Assembly (NCBI GenBank): GCA_017620135.1
Contig: JAFZQZ010000104.1
Span: 1 to 64,000 of the forward strand
DNA: 64,000 nucleotides
DNA from: Bacillota bacterium
GTDB taxonomy: Bacteria > Bacillota > Clostridia > Lachnospirales > Bianqueaceae
Reading direction: 5' to 3'
Each line of letters begins with the position of its first letter. Position 1 is the stretch's first letter. The position numbers and the translations under genes were made by a program. The notes beneath the pieces are model-generated. The model was not told the origin of the DNA. It was given only the letters and a program-made list of their open reading frames with translations, and searched no databases. This document shows positions 25,935 to 34,575 of this stretch, one piece after another.

Positions 25935-27059
25935 TCAGTCTCCTGATGTATATAATCTCGGTACCCGTTTGGATACCATGCTCACGATCTCATCCACATT
26001 CTGATCCAGCAGTTTGGACATCTCAAGGATCGACATCTCGCCGCCGATCAGGTCTACGATATCACCGCGCTGCGCATTCGGAATATCGGTCACGTCGACC
26101 ATAAACTGATCCATGCAGACCCTGCCGATGATAGGGGCCTTCTTCCCCCGGATCGTGACCCATCCAAGATTGGAAAGACGCCGGCTGTATCCGTCCGCGA
26201 ATCCCACCGGGATCGTAGCGATCCGGGTCTCACCCTGCGTCGTATAGGTACCGCCGTACCCTACTTCTGTTCCCGCCGGGACGGTTTTCACCATCGCGAT
26301 ATGCGTATGCCAGGTCATGACTTCGGATAGTCCCTGCGCCGGCCAGATTTCTTCATCCACCGGGCAAAGGCCGAACAGCACATCCCCGGCCCGTACCGCG
26401 CTTAACTGTGTTTCGGGCCAGAGAAGGATGGCCGGAGAGTTTGCCGTATGCGCCAGCGGGATCTCGATCCCGGCTTCTTTCAGCTTTTCCAGCGTTTCCA
26501 TATACCGCTCAAGCTGTCTTTTTGTCGCTTCCCCGTCCGCCTCGTCCGCCCGGGCAAAGTGAGTAAAGGCCCCGATGATCTTCAGATTCTTCATCCGACT
26601 GATCGCTTCGAATGCCGGTACCGCCCGCTCTCCGTAAGGAAATCCGATCCGGCTCATTCCGGTATCGATGGCAATATCGATGGGATGAACGGTCCCCGCC
26701 TCCCGGCAAAGCTGATCCAGCTTGTTCGCGGTCTCCACGGAAAAGATCGCAGGGATCAGATTCCAGCGAAGCAGTTCCGGAAGCTGATCATCCCAGGTGT
26801 CGCCCAGAAGATAGATATCCTCGCTCTTCGCTCCGGCCTCCCGAAGCTCTCTTCCCTCTTCCCAGACAGCGACCGCGTATTTGCGGATCCCGGCCGCTTT
26901 CATCGTGGGGTAGATCCCTGCGATACCGTGTCCGTAGGCGTCGCCCTTGATCACGGCGATCAGTTCGGTCCCGGGAGTAAGCCGCTTTTTGATGTTTTCT
27001 ATGTTGGCTGCCAGGCGGTCCAGATGGATCACGGCAGCGGTCCTCAGTTTCAGATCCAC
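25935..27059 (-). CDS. alr: Alanine racemase
   Basis: Alr converts L-alanine to D-alanine for peptidoglycan. The 374-residue chain has the PLP lysine in AVIKGDAYGHG (K38), the usual GMSRIGF and HTANSPA segments, the second-base Tyr in VGYGGTY (about residue 265), and GRVCMDQFMVDVT. The lysine motif is KGDAYGHG rather than the common KANAYGHG, so activity on another amino acid such as serine cannot be excluded. The start is GTG at 27057-27059 with AGGAG 7 nt upstream. That ribosome site touches the T-run of a terminator hairpin. Five bp separate it from the MurT-like gene. Confidence 0.93.
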   Translation of the reverse strand: MDLKLRTAAVIHLDRLAANIENIKKRLTPGTELIAVIKGDAYGHGIAGIYPTMKAAGIRKYAVAVWEEGRELREAGAKSEDIYLLGDTWDDQLPELLRWNLIPAIFSVETANKLDQLCREAGTVHPIDIAIDTGMSRIGFPYGERAVPAFEAISRMKNLKIIGAFTHFARADEADGEATKRQLERYMETLEKLKEAGIEIPLAHTANSPAILLWPETQLSAVRAGDVLFGLCPVDEEIWPAQGLSEVMTWHTHIAMVKTVPAGTEVGYGGTYTTQGETRIATIPVGFADGYSRRLSNLGWVTIRGKKAPIIGRVCMDQFMVDVTDIPNAQRGDIVDLIGGEMSILEMSKLLDQNVDEIVSMVSKRVPRLYTSGD

Positions 27060-27072
27060 GAATCATTCTCCT

Positions 27073-27113
27073 AAAAAAGGTGTGGTAAACTTCTAATCAG
27101 TTTACCACACCTT
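27073..27113 (-). terminator. Terminator/attenuator hairpin abutting the alr ribosome site
   Basis: A perfect 14-bp stem (27077-27090 with 27100-27113, 9-nt loop) is followed on the minus strand by TTTTTT (27073-27078) and immediately by the AGGAG of alr (27068-27072). It fills nearly all of the 64 bp between the ABC ATPase stop and the alr start, leaving no room for a promoter. It ends the ABC operon and may set read-through into alr. Confidence 0.9.
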
Positions 27114-27123
27114 GAGCGCTTTT

Positions 27124-27723
27124 TCAATCTAACATTCTGACTGTCCGCGCGCCAAGACGCCCGGCATCCTCCGGATCATGGGTTATGATCAGCAGAGTTC
27201 TGCCCTCGGCGTAGCGGCGGACGGTCTCGATCACTCTCAGTCTCGTCTCGTCGTCCAGTCCCTGGAAGGGTTCATCCATCAACACGACGTCTGCCTGATA
27301 AAGAAGCGCGCGCCCTACCGCCACCCTGCGCCGCATACCGCCCGAGAGCGTCGCCGGTTTTTCATCCAGCACCTTCGGATCAAGCGCGAGTTCATCCATG
27401 AGTTCTTCTGCCTTTTCCCGGGTCAGGTCCGGGCAGACGATCTTCCAGTTCTGGAAAACGTTCATCATCTCGAACAGGCGGTCTTCCTGGAATACCACAC
27501 TCAGCTTCTCTTTGGGATCCAGTCCTTCGATCCTGCCGCTGTCCGGTTTCAGAAAACCGGCCAGGATCCGAAGCAGCGTCGTCTTCCCCGCTCCGGAAGG
27601 CGCCAGCAGCACCGTAGGCTGTTCGTCGCTGAAGGAAAAAGAAACGTCTTTGAGAACTTCTTTCGAAGGCTGATCCTTTGTGGCAGAATAAGTAAAGGAG
27701 ATCCCTTCTAATGAAATCTTCAT
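27124..27723 (-). CDS. ABC importer ATP-binding protein (SsuB/TauB-like)
   Basis: This 199-residue ATPase is short but complete: Walker A APSGAGKTT, Q-loop VVFQEDRL, signature LSGGMRRRV, Walker B VVLMDEPFQGLD and H-loop IITHDP. The family energises import of small organic anions, sulfonates, nitrate or thiamin precursors with a cytoplasmic-membrane permease. It starts at ATG 27721-27723 behind GGGGAGG, 4 bp after the permease. Confidence 0.93.
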   Translation of the reverse strand: MKISLEGISFTYSATKDQPSKEVLKDVSFSFSDEQPTVLLAPSGAGKTTLLRILAGFLKPDSGRIEGLDPKEKLSVVFQEDRLFEMMNVFQNWKIVCPDLTREKAEELMDELALDPKVLDEKPATLSGGMRRRVAVGRALLYQADVVLMDEPFQGLDDETRLRVIETVRRYAEGRTLLIITHDPEDAGRLGARTVRMLD

Positions 27724-27727
27724 CCTC

Positions 27728-28495
27728 TCACCTCCCCTTCTCCGCGCGATCGATCAGCAGGATCACCAGCTTTTCGATCAGCACCGAAAGCAGGATCACC
27801 ACGATCGTCCACGCAAACAGATCCGTGGTCTCCAGATAGATCTTCGCGTCATACAGATGCCGGCCGATCGTACCCTGTGGCGCGGCAATGACTTCACCCG
27901 CGACGCCGGATTTCCAGACGAATCCGATCGCTACCCGAAGCGTCGAGAGAAGATACGGCATGACCGCCGGCAGATAGATCGCTCTGATCTTTTTCCACAG
28001 AGAAAGATGAAAGATCTTCCCCACTTCCAGCAGTTTCGGATCCACCGAGCGAAGTCCCTGATCCACGCTGGACCAGATCATGGGAAGGACTACCAGGAAG
28101 CAGATAAAGATCGACAAATTGCGGCCGGAAAGCCACATGAGCGCCAGGATGACAAAGGAAGCCACCGGCGTCGCCTTGATCATGCTCATGGGAAGGCGGA
28201 TCAGCTGATCCAGCACAGGGACCGTCGCTGTAATGATACCCATGACAAGGCCGCCCGCGAGCGCGCAAAGAAAGCCGATCATGATACGGGAAAACGTCCG
28301 TCCGATGGTCAGCCAGAATTCACTCGTCACAGAAAGCTCACAGATCCTCGCCGCCACCGTTTTCGGGGAACTGAGCAAAAGATCCGAGCCGATCTTACCG
28401 TAGGCCATTTGCCATACCAGGAGCCAAAAGGCCAGCACCAGAAGACTGATGCCGGCCCTTTTCAGCGCTCTTCCTGCTCGCTGTTTGTTTTTCAT
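27728..28495 (-). CDS. ABC importer permease (SsuC-like)
   Basis: The 255-residue protein has about six membrane segments and the permease cytoplasmic loop (VGKIFHLSLWKKIRAIYLPA) that contacts the ATPase. KSGVAGEVIA follows, in the place where EMIA is common in this family. It lies between the substrate-binding protein (3 bp gap) and the ATPase. There is no clear ribosome site, so coupling to the upstream gene is likely. Confidence 0.92.
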   Translation of the reverse strand: MKNKQRAGRALKRAGISLLVLAFWLLVWQMAYGKIGSDLLLSSPKTVAARICELSVTSEFWLTIGRTFSRIMIGFLCALAGGLVMGIITATVPVLDQLIRLPMSMIKATPVASFVILALMWLSGRNLSIFICFLVVLPMIWSSVDQGLRSVDPKLLEVGKIFHLSLWKKIRAIYLPAVMPYLLSTLRVAIGFVWKSGVAGEVIAAPQGTIGRHLYDAKIYLETTDLFAWTIVVILLSVLIEKLVILLIDRAEKGR

Positions 28496-28498
28496 CGA

Positions 28499-29482
28499 TT
28501 ATTTCGCGCCGTAATAGAAGTCGTCTTCCGGCAGCTTGCCGCCAACGGAAGCGGGATTCGCATCGAAGAGGATCTGCAGATAGCCGGCAGTCTTCGCTTT
28601 CATCTCATCACCATTGATGAAGACAATGTTGCAGAACGGGATCGCTTTGGTCGCGACGCCGGCCTTGGTGATGTCAAAATGCTCTGCCAGCTGTCCGGCA
28701 TCGGCCGCGTTTGCATTCACCCATTCGACCGATTCCGCGTAAGCCTGCATGAAGCGGGCCATCGCTTCCGGATGAGCTTCGGCAAATGCCTTATTCACAA
28801 CGATACAGCCGGAGATCAGGCCGCTGTCAGCGCCTGACTCGTTCCATGCGTCATTCAGGGACAGCGCGACATGCCATCCTTCGTTCTGTACCTGTACCGC
28901 GGTCGCGTAAGGCTGGGGAACGAGCGCGATCTCACAGTTGCCGGCCGCGATCTGCGCGCCGATCTCTGCCGCTTCGGACATATATTCCACTGTCACATCC
29001 GTTTCCGGATCGAGGCCGTTCGCCTTCAGCAGGTAATTCAGCGTATATTCCGGGGTCGCGCCTTTTCCGGTGGTGTAAACGGTCTTACCCTTCAGATCCG
29101 CGATGGAATGGATCGTGTCTCCGGCTTCCAGCAGATACAGGACGCCGAGCGCGTTGACTGCACCGAGCTGTACCTTGCCTTCGGTCTTATTGTAAAGCAC
29201 CGCCGCCACATTGATCGGGACTGCCGCGATATCATAGTTGCCCTGGATAATGTCGCCCAGGATCTCATCGGCCGTACCGGCTAACGTAAACTCATAGGTG
29301 TCCGGGGCTTCGCCCTTCTCCGCGCTTTCCATCATCTGAAGCATACCCAGAGAAGTGGGGCCTTTCAGCGCCGCGATCCGGATCGTAGCTTTTTCTTCCG
29401 AGACGCTTTCCTGTTTGGTACAGCCGGTCATCATGCCCAGTGCCAAGACCAGGACCAGCAGCATGCTCATTACTTTTTTCAT
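28499..29482 (-). CDS. ABC importer substrate-binding lipoprotein (NMT1/SsuA-like)
   Basis: The signal peptide ends in a lipobox (LALGMMTGC), so the protein is anchored outside the membrane. After a short linker come ALKGPTSLGM, GNYDIAAVPINVAAVLYNK, DLKGKTVYTTGKGATPEY and ALVPQPYATA, the pattern of the NMT1/SsuA-like binding proteins. Such proteins bind thiamin precursors, nitrate, sulfonates or aromatic compounds; the ligand here cannot be read from sequence. The ATG overlaps the Crp-type gene's stop (ATGA) and follows GGAGGA. Confidence 0.92.
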   Translation of the reverse strand: MKKVMSMLLVLVLALGMMTGCTKQESVSEEKATIRIAALKGPTSLGMLQMMESAEKGEAPDTYEFTLAGTADEILGDIIQGNYDIAAVPINVAAVLYNKTEGKVQLGAVNALGVLYLLEAGDTIHSIADLKGKTVYTTGKGATPEYTLNYLLKANGLDPETDVTVEYMSEAAEIGAQIAAGNCEIALVPQPYATAVQVQNEGWHVALSLNDAWNESGADSGLISGCIVVNKAFAEAHPEAMARFMQAYAESVEWVNANAADAGQLAEHFDITKAGVATKAIPFCNIVFINGDEMKAKTAGYLQILFDANPASVGGKLPEDDFYYGAK

Positions 29483-30159
29483 TTACAATTCCTCCTCTCC
29501 ACTTCATGGAGTTCTAAAACATGGATCATGTTTCCTTCTTTTTGGATCAAACCTTCTTCTTCCAGTTTTCCAAGTGCCCGGTACAGTGTCGCGCGGCTCA
29601 GGGACAGAGTCCTCGCCAACTTGGCGTATCCGCCCTGGACCAGAACAATGCCTTCCTCGTCCGCTGATTCTCTGAGCAATTGCATGAGCGCCTCTTCCGA
29701 ACTCGGTGACGTATAACTGTCGATCCTTTTGTTCAGAAACCGGACCCGGCCGGAAAGAAAGCGAATGTAGTTGATCGCCATCTGCGGATACTCATAAAAC
29801 CATTCCATGAGCCGGACATCGGAAAGGAAGACTACCTGACAGGCCTTGTGGGCGATCAGTGTCGTCACATAACTCCCGGCTTCCGATTCCTCGTCGAACA
29901 GGGCCGCCGCGCCAAAGCATCCGCCTTTTTCGATGACGTTCAGCTGCGCGCCGCCCGGCTTCATCACGGCGACTTCCCCTTCCACCACGATCCCCAGCGA
30001 CTTCTGATATTCCTCTGGTGTGTAGATGGGTTCTCCTCCGCGGAAACTCCTGGCCGAAAGCTCTTTCATGATCTCTTCGAGTTTTTCCTCCGGAAATCCT
30101 TTGAAAAGAAAGCATTTCCTGACGATTTCCTGTTGTGACCTGGTGAGTGACTGTGACAT
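29479..30159 (-). CDS. Crp/Fnr-family regulator
   Basis: The 226-residue protein has an N-terminal cyclic-nucleotide-binding fold (EEYQKSLGIVVEGEVAVMK, GGCFGAAALFDE) and a C-terminal HTH (YAKLARTLSLSRATLYRALG). No Fe-S cysteine cluster is evident, so it is probably not a classical Fnr. Start ATG 30157-30159 follows AGAGGG; a longer frame to 30285 runs through the promoter. It heads the ABC importer operon with overlapping stop and start codons, so it likely controls it, in response to an unknown signal. Confidence 0.92.
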   Translation of the reverse strand: MSQSLTRSQQEIVRKCFLFKGFPEEKLEEIMKELSARSFRGGEPIYTPEEYQKSLGIVVEGEVAVMKPGGAQLNVIEKGGCFGAAALFDEESEAGSYVTTLIAHKACQVVFLSDVRLMEWFYEYPQMAINYIRFLSGRVRFLNKRIDSYTSPSSEEALMQLLRESADEEGIVLVQGGYAKLARTLSLSRATLYRALGKLEEEGLIQKEGNMIHVLELHEVERRNCK

Positions 30160-30209
30160 GGTTTTTCCCTCTGAAATTCTCGCGCGTGTCTTCGTGCTCC
30201 GCACTAATG

Positions 30210-30285
30210 TCATTTCAAAAACTGTCTCAAATGATACATATTTTGATCCAGGCGATAGTGTATCACATCTGTACCCGCTTGTCAA
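30210..30285 (-). promoter_or_regulatory. Promoter and candidate operator of the Crp/ABC operon
   Basis: On the minus strand TTGACA (30280-30285) and TACACT (30257-30262) are 17 bp apart, with TG one base ahead of the -10 box. Downstream of the start site is an inverted repeat TCATTT-N13-AAATGA (30210-30234), a candidate site for autoregulation. The spacing is longer than a classical CRP site, so the operator call is tentative. Confidence 0.6.
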
Positions 30286-30381
30286 TCCTTATCTTTTTCT
30301 TGTCACTGACATCTCGTGGATCGCCGATGGACTAAGAATTGCAGAAATCGTGGTTTTTATTCACTTTTGGTTATGATACTG

Positions 30382-30423
30382 GTCAAAAGGGATAAAAAAT
30401 GCAAATATGGAAAAAAGTAGTCC
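30382..30423. repeat. 42-bp dispersed intergenic repeat, copy B
   Basis: This copy matches 158-199 in the same orientation with two mismatches. It ends 8 bp before the stop codon of the rpiR-type gene on the minus strand. The right arm of the inverted repeat seen in copy A is not preserved beyond GTCC. Nothing else is evident in 30286-30381. Confidence 0.8.
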
Positions 30424-30431
30424 CCCGGGCA

Positions 30432-31202
30432 TTACTCAGCGGCGGCGACCTCCTGTGCGATAATGCTCGAAGCAGCCAGCAGCTGGTAGGGATGGGAGAT
30501 AAAATCCAGATCCGATGAAAAGCAAAGGACGCCCCGGACCAGCGGCCGCTGCAGAAGCTTCTCTTTAGCTGCCGGATTGCCGGTGACGATAAAGATCCTG
30601 CCCTTACCTTCACGGATCTCGGCGGGCAGATCATATTCGAAGTAGATCCCCTGATAGCTGAAGATGATGATCAGATCGGACGGGCCCGATTCGCGCAGAA
30701 AATCCATCTGATCCCTGTAGGAGACCTTGGTCAGCGCCTTCAGGCCCAGCATGGTCAGATCGCTCTGCAGATTGATGGCCGCGGCCTCCGCCTTCAGAAG
30801 GCCGAAGCAGGCGATCCTCTCCGATGTACGGATCAGCCGGACGAGCTCGGACAGCGCGGCGCGGTCCAGCGTTTCGGCGCACTTCGTCATGGCATCTCCG
30901 GCACGTCGGGCGATTTTCTTAAAGCGTTCCTCCTCTGACAGATCCGCCCCGATGCGTTCGAAGTTCTTATCTGTCTTTGAAAGCAGTTCCTTTAGTTCGC
31001 CGAAGTCCTCCAGCCCGATCTCGCGGCAGAACCGGCTGACAGCACTTTTGGATACGAAGCAGTCACGGGCGATCTCTTCCGCTGTCAGGCTCTGTCCCAT
31101 GTGTTCCAGCAGATAGGAAGCCATACGTGCCCGGTAGGAATCCTCCCGGGCAGCAGCGATTTCAGAAAGAAGAACGATAGGAAGCTTGGTATAGTAAGGC
31201 AT
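30432..31202 (-). CDS. MurR/RpiR-family transcriptional regulator
   Basis: The 256-residue protein has an N-terminal RpiR HTH (LTAEEIARDCFVSKSAVSRF) and a C-terminal SIS sugar-phosphate-binding domain (IACFGLLKAEAAAINLQSDL, DLIIIFSYQG). Family members sense phosphosugars. The ATG overlaps the MFS gene's stop (TAATG) behind AAGGAG, so it is the third gene of a DJ-1, MFS, RpiR operon. A palindrome upstream of that operon is a candidate binding site. Confidence 0.92.
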   Translation of the reverse strand: MPYYTKLPIVLLSEIAAAREDSYRARMASYLLEHMGQSLTAEEIARDCFVSKSAVSRFCREIGLEDFGELKELLSKTDKNFERIGADLSEEERFKKIARRAGDAMTKCAETLDRAALSELVRLIRTSERIACFGLLKAEAAAINLQSDLTMLGLKALTKVSYRDQMDFLRESGPSDLIIIFSYQGIYFEYDLPAEIREGKGRIFIVTGNPAAKEKLLQRPLVRGVLCFSSDLDFISHPYQLLAASSIIAQEVAAAE

Positions 31203-32434
31203 TATTCATCTCCTTGCTGTCTTTTCATTCCGGCCAGTATGACCAGGATCATCAGATTGATGATGTCGATGGAAAGACCCGCGATCAGGGCTGCGGTATA
31301 ACCACCGGTCAGATCGTAGATCAGACCGATGATCGTCAGCGCGGAAGCACTTCCGACACTGGTGAAGATCGTGATGACCGAATAGGCGGACGAATAGTTG
31401 TGCGTTCCGAAAAGCTTTCTCGTAAGCACCGGGATGCCCACCGCGCCGACCGCATAAACCGAACCGTAGAAGAAAGCGATCGTATACATGATCCACTCGG
31501 CTTTCCCTCCAAGAAGCAGCAGTCCAAGAAGAGACAGCGCGTTGATCGTGATCATGCACATGGAAGCTTTGAAAGGTCCGATCTTATCGGAAAGCGTTCC
31601 AATGATCAGCTTGCTCACGATATTGCCGATCATGCCGGCTGAGACCATCGCCGCGCCGACGGCGGGAGCGTATCCCATCCACTCACTCATTCCCGGGAAA
31701 TGCTGGGCAATGCCGGTCACGGAAGTATGCAGCACCGTCATCAGTGAGAGGACGACCAGTGCGGGGATATAGATCTTCGCGGCAGGCACAGAGGACGCTT
31801 TGTCGGATACGGCAGCTGCGGACTTTTCCTTCATGCCGAAGGGAAGCAGCCCTACCTCTTCCGGGCGATAATGCATGATCAGGATCGCCGGGATCGTCAG
31901 GACAAAACCGATCGCCGCCATCCAGATAAAGGAAGCGCGCCATCCGGCCGTTCCGATCAGAGAACTGAAAAGCGGACTGAAGATCGCGCCGGCCAGACCG
32001 CTGAAGGAAAGCGCGATGCCTACCGCCATTCCGTGCTTTTCATGGAACCAGTTGTTGATAAACGTGGTGACCGGCATGAGAGAAAACATGGTCATTCCGA
32101 TACCGCGCAGGATACCGAGGATATAGAACGTCCAAACGTTGGAAGCGAGAGCCATCAGCGCGGTCGTACCGGCGGAAAGGATGCTGCCACCCAGGATCAG
32201 GATCCGGGAAGGCGCTTTTTTCAATACTTTCGCGGCGAGGGGACAGAGAAAGCCCATTGTCAGCGCGCAAAGCGTGGCATGCAGCGCGAAGGCGCCCCGG
32301 CCGACGCCGAGATCGGCGGATACCGTCGTATAGAAAACGCCCACGGAGTTTGTGAAAACGCCGACCGAACTGGCTGCCATCAGGCAGCAGCAGATCAGGA
32401 CCAGCAGGTAACGAAGGTTTTCTTTCTTAAGCAT
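31202..32434 (-). CDS. MFS transporter (OFA/monocarboxylate-like)
   Basis: This is a 12-segment major facilitator protein of about 410 residues, with SVGVFYTTVSADLGVGRGAF in the first repeat and NNWFHEKHGMAVGIALSFSG, typical of the oxalate/formate antiporter-like group. I chose ATG at 32432-32434, 8 bp inside the end of the DJ-1 gene, preceded by GGGTGGAAAAG. A start at 32455 is possible. Substrate unknown; the RpiR regulator next to it hints at a sugar-derived acid. Confidence 0.88.
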   Translation of the reverse strand: MLKKENLRYLLVLICCCLMAASSVGVFTNSVGVFYTTVSADLGVGRGAFALHATLCALTMGFLCPLAAKVLKKAPSRILILGGSILSAGTTALMALASNVWTFYILGILRGIGMTMFSLMPVTTFINNWFHEKHGMAVGIALSFSGLAGAIFSPLFSSLIGTAGWRASFIWMAAIGFVLTIPAILIMHYRPEEVGLLPFGMKEKSAAAVSDKASSVPAAKIYIPALVVLSLMTVLHTSVTGIAQHFPGMSEWMGYAPAVGAAMVSAGMIGNIVSKLIIGTLSDKIGPFKASMCMITINALSLLGLLLLGGKAEWIMYTIAFFYGSVYAVGAVGIPVLTRKLFGTHNYSSAYSVITIFTSVGSASALTIIGLIYDLTGGYTAALIAGLSIDIINLMILVILAGMKRQQGDE

Positions 32435-33593
32435 CTTTTCCACCCGCGAAGTCATACATCAGACGGGAACGGACGATACGCGTATCATAGCCGAGAGTTT
32501 CAGCCAGCTTGAAAGCGAAGGGGTAACCGGTCGCAGGCCCCTGAGAAGTGACCAGGTTCTGATCCGCGACAGCCAGCGTCTCCTCGAAGATCGCGCCGGG
32601 AAGCTTTGCCGCGTAACCGGTGTAGCCGGTCATATGTTTGCCTTCGATGACTTCCGCCGCCGCAAGGACAGTCGTGCCGGAGCAGAGCGCTGTCAGAAGC
32701 TTGCCGGGTGTCTCATTCCAGCGCTTCAGAAGATCGATGACCTGAGGATCCGCCGCAAGATTCGCACCGCCCGGGCGTCCGCCGGGAAGAACGACCACGT
32801 CATACTCTTCGATGGCATCGGAAAACACTTCATCCGCCTGGATCATCATTCCGTGCATCCCCTTTACCCAGAGATCTTCGCCGAATCCGAAGGTCGTGCA
32901 TTCGATATCCAGCCGGCGCATGATGTCCACGATCGTGAAGGTCTCGCCTTCCTCGAATCCTTCTTTCATCAGGATGGCCACCTTCTTCTCTTCTTCCGGA
33001 CGATCGACCTTTGCCGGACAAGGGTCCAGGTGACTGGCTGCCTCATCAAAGGCGTTGAAATAGACCATACGGTCCTTGACAGCCAAAGAGTCGCCGCCCA
33101 ACGCGTCGACGAGCGCATAGGCGAAGGCGTAGCAGATCGCCGGACCGATCGCGGTGATCAGGTTCCCGTCACGGATGACCAGCGCCTGCTGGTGCTTGCC
33201 GGAGATGATCTTGGCTTCCTGACCGGGATAGCAGGTGTAGTTCCTTTCACCCAGTACATCAGCAGCCTCCAGGACTCTCGGGCCGGCACAGATCGCCGTG
33301 ACGAACTTGCCGAGGCTGTCCATTTCACGGATAAAGTCGATCGTCTCGGGGCTGTACATCAGGGCATCCACCCCGACATATCCGCCGGGTACGACGACCA
33401 TGTCAAAATCTTCCGCTTTCACTTCTTTCAGTTCGACATCAGCGCGGACATTGATGTCATGGACACCCATGACTTCTTTTCCGGTGACCCCGACGATCAC
33501 GGAATCCATCTGAGCTCTTCTTAATATATCAACGATCGTGAGAGATTCACTTTCTTCAAATCCGTCAGCAAATAAAACAGCAATTCTTTTCAT
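32427..33593 (-). CDS. Tandem DJ-1/PfpI-domain protein
   Basis: Two complete DJ-1 domains are fused in 388 residues. The first has MVVVPGGYVG and the nucleophile elbow AICAGP (C102). The second, from about residue 203, has VVVLPGGRPGG and ALCSGT (C304). Both have the upstream Glu (EESESLT and EEGETFT), so both sites could be active. DJ-1 proteins act as glyoxalases or deglycases, amidases or redox chaperones; two-domain forms are less common in bacteria than single ones. Start ATG 33591-33593 follows GCGGAGG. It heads an operon with an MFS transporter and an RpiR regulator. Confidence 0.92.
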   Translation of the reverse strand: MKRIAVLFADGFEESESLTIVDILRRAQMDSVIVGVTGKEVMGVHDINVRADVELKEVKAEDFDMVVVPGGYVGVDALMYSPETIDFIREMDSLGKFVTAICAGPRVLEAADVLGERNYTCYPGQEAKIISGKHQQALVIRDGNLITAIGPAICYAFAYALVDALGGDSLAVKDRMVYFNAFDEAASHLDPCPAKVDRPEEEKKVAILMKEGFEEGETFTIVDIMRRLDIECTTFGFGEDLWVKGMHGMMIQADEVFSDAIEEYDVVVLPGGRPGGANLAADPQVIDLLKRWNETPGKLLTALCSGTTVLAAAEVIEGKHMTGYTGYAAKLPGAIFEETLAVADQNLVTSQGPATGYPFAFKLAETLGYDTRIVRSRLMYDFAGGKDA

Positions 33594-33625
33594 GGGGTTT
33601 TCCTCCGCTCTTTTGATTTGTCTAT

Positions 33626-33686
33626 AGTATAGCAGAATTGTGCCGGGAAATGGAAAAGTTTCAAAAAATGAAACAATCTGTTATAA
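33626..33686. promoter_or_regulatory. Divergent promoters flanking a GTTTCA palindrome
   Basis: The palindrome GTTTCA-N5-TGAAAC (33658-33674) overlaps the -35 box of the plus-strand promoter (TTTCAA at 33660-33665, TATAAT at 33683 in GTTATAATA). It lies about 27 bp upstream of the minus-strand extended -10 box (TGCTATACT, AGTATA at 33626-33631). An RpiR-type regulator bound here could control both the DJ-1/MFS/RpiR operon and the YhhN gene. Confidence 0.6.
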
Positions 33687-33733
33687 TATATGGAAATATT
33701 CCGCTTGACTGATATCTCTCAGGAGGTTTATCC

Positions 33734-34483
33734 ATGATTTTCATTCCGATTCTGTTTCTGGTCCTTTATCTTGTGTTTTCTGCCTGTGATTCGATCTGGG
33801 CGGAAAGACGGGCACAGCTGAAAGACGGAAAGGTCTCAAAAGAGGGACTGAACCAGCGGCTGGCAGATTTGTATACCCAGCGGTTCCGCCTGCTCAAATT
33901 CTGCCTGATGCCGCTTCTTCTGGCTTTCTATCTCGCGAGCGCTCTGCTCGGCTGGCCGCTTTCCGGCATGCTGCAGCCCCAGCCGATCAACTGGCTGATC
34001 GTGCTGGCGCTCATCTGCGGATGGGCAGGGGATGTCCTGCTGGAAGTATCGCCGAAACTCTTTCCCGCCGGTCTTGGTTCATTCCTGGCAGGCCATATCT
34101 TCTATATCATTGCCTTTGCCAGGCCCTTTTTCCAGGCACAGTCTTCCCAGCGTTTCCTGCCTCTTATTCTCTGTTTCGTGATCAGCGTGTTCTATCTCCT
34201 CTTTATGATCCATCAGCTCTTTCAGATCGAAGATACCAGACCGCTCCGAATCCCGCTCGGGCTTTACCTTGGCGCGCTGGTTCTGCTGTTCCTTTCGACC
34301 TCCCTTCGTTTTTCCTATGCTTCGCCGCTCTCCGCCTGTCTGGGTCTTCTCGGCGCGATCCTCTTTACCACTTCGGATACGATCCTTTCCTTCCGGATGT
34401 TCAAAGGGACGGGGGAGACCGGTATTATGGAGACCTATACCGCCGCGCAGTTTCTGCTCGTCCTTGCAGTTCATCTGATGTAA
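33734..34483 (+). CDS. YhhN-family membrane protein (lysoplasmalogenase-like)
   Basis: The 249-residue protein has about eight hydrophobic segments with YhhN marks: CGWAGDVLL near the third segment, GLGSFLAGHIFYI, and ILFTTSDTILSF. The family includes the mammalian TMEM86 lysoplasmalogenases, which cleave the vinyl-ether bond of lysoplasmalogens. Clostridia make plasmalogens, so that role is reasonable but unproven. A charged insertion (about residues 25-50) is unusual. Start ATG at 33734 follows CAGGAGG. Confidence 0.85.
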   Translation: MIFIPILFLVLYLVFSACDSIWAERRAQLKDGKVSKEGLNQRLADLYTQRFRLLKFCLMPLLLAFYLASALLGWPLSGMLQPQPINWLIVLALICGWAGDVLLEVSPKLFPAGLGSFLAGHIFYIIAFARPFFQAQSSQRFLPLILCFVISVFYLLFMIHQLFQIEDTRPLRIPLGLYLGALVLLFLSTSLRFSYASPLSACLGLLGAILFTTSDTILSFRMFKGTGETGIMETYTAAQFLLVLAVHLM

Positions 34484-34514
34484 CACAATCACATCTGTAA
34501 ACCAACTCTATTCT

Positions 34515-34544
34515 TGACAATGTCCCTTTGCCGATGCTAAAATA
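34515..34544 (+). promoter_or_regulatory. Promoter of ileS
   Basis: TTGACA (34515-34520) and TAAAAT (34539-34544) are 18 bp apart, with TG ahead of the -10 box. The leader is only about 25 nt, so there is no T-box here, although many Firmicutes control ileS with one. Confidence 0.7.
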
Positions 34545-34575
34545 ACGGGTACTGGTTTTTTTGAAGGAGAATGTT

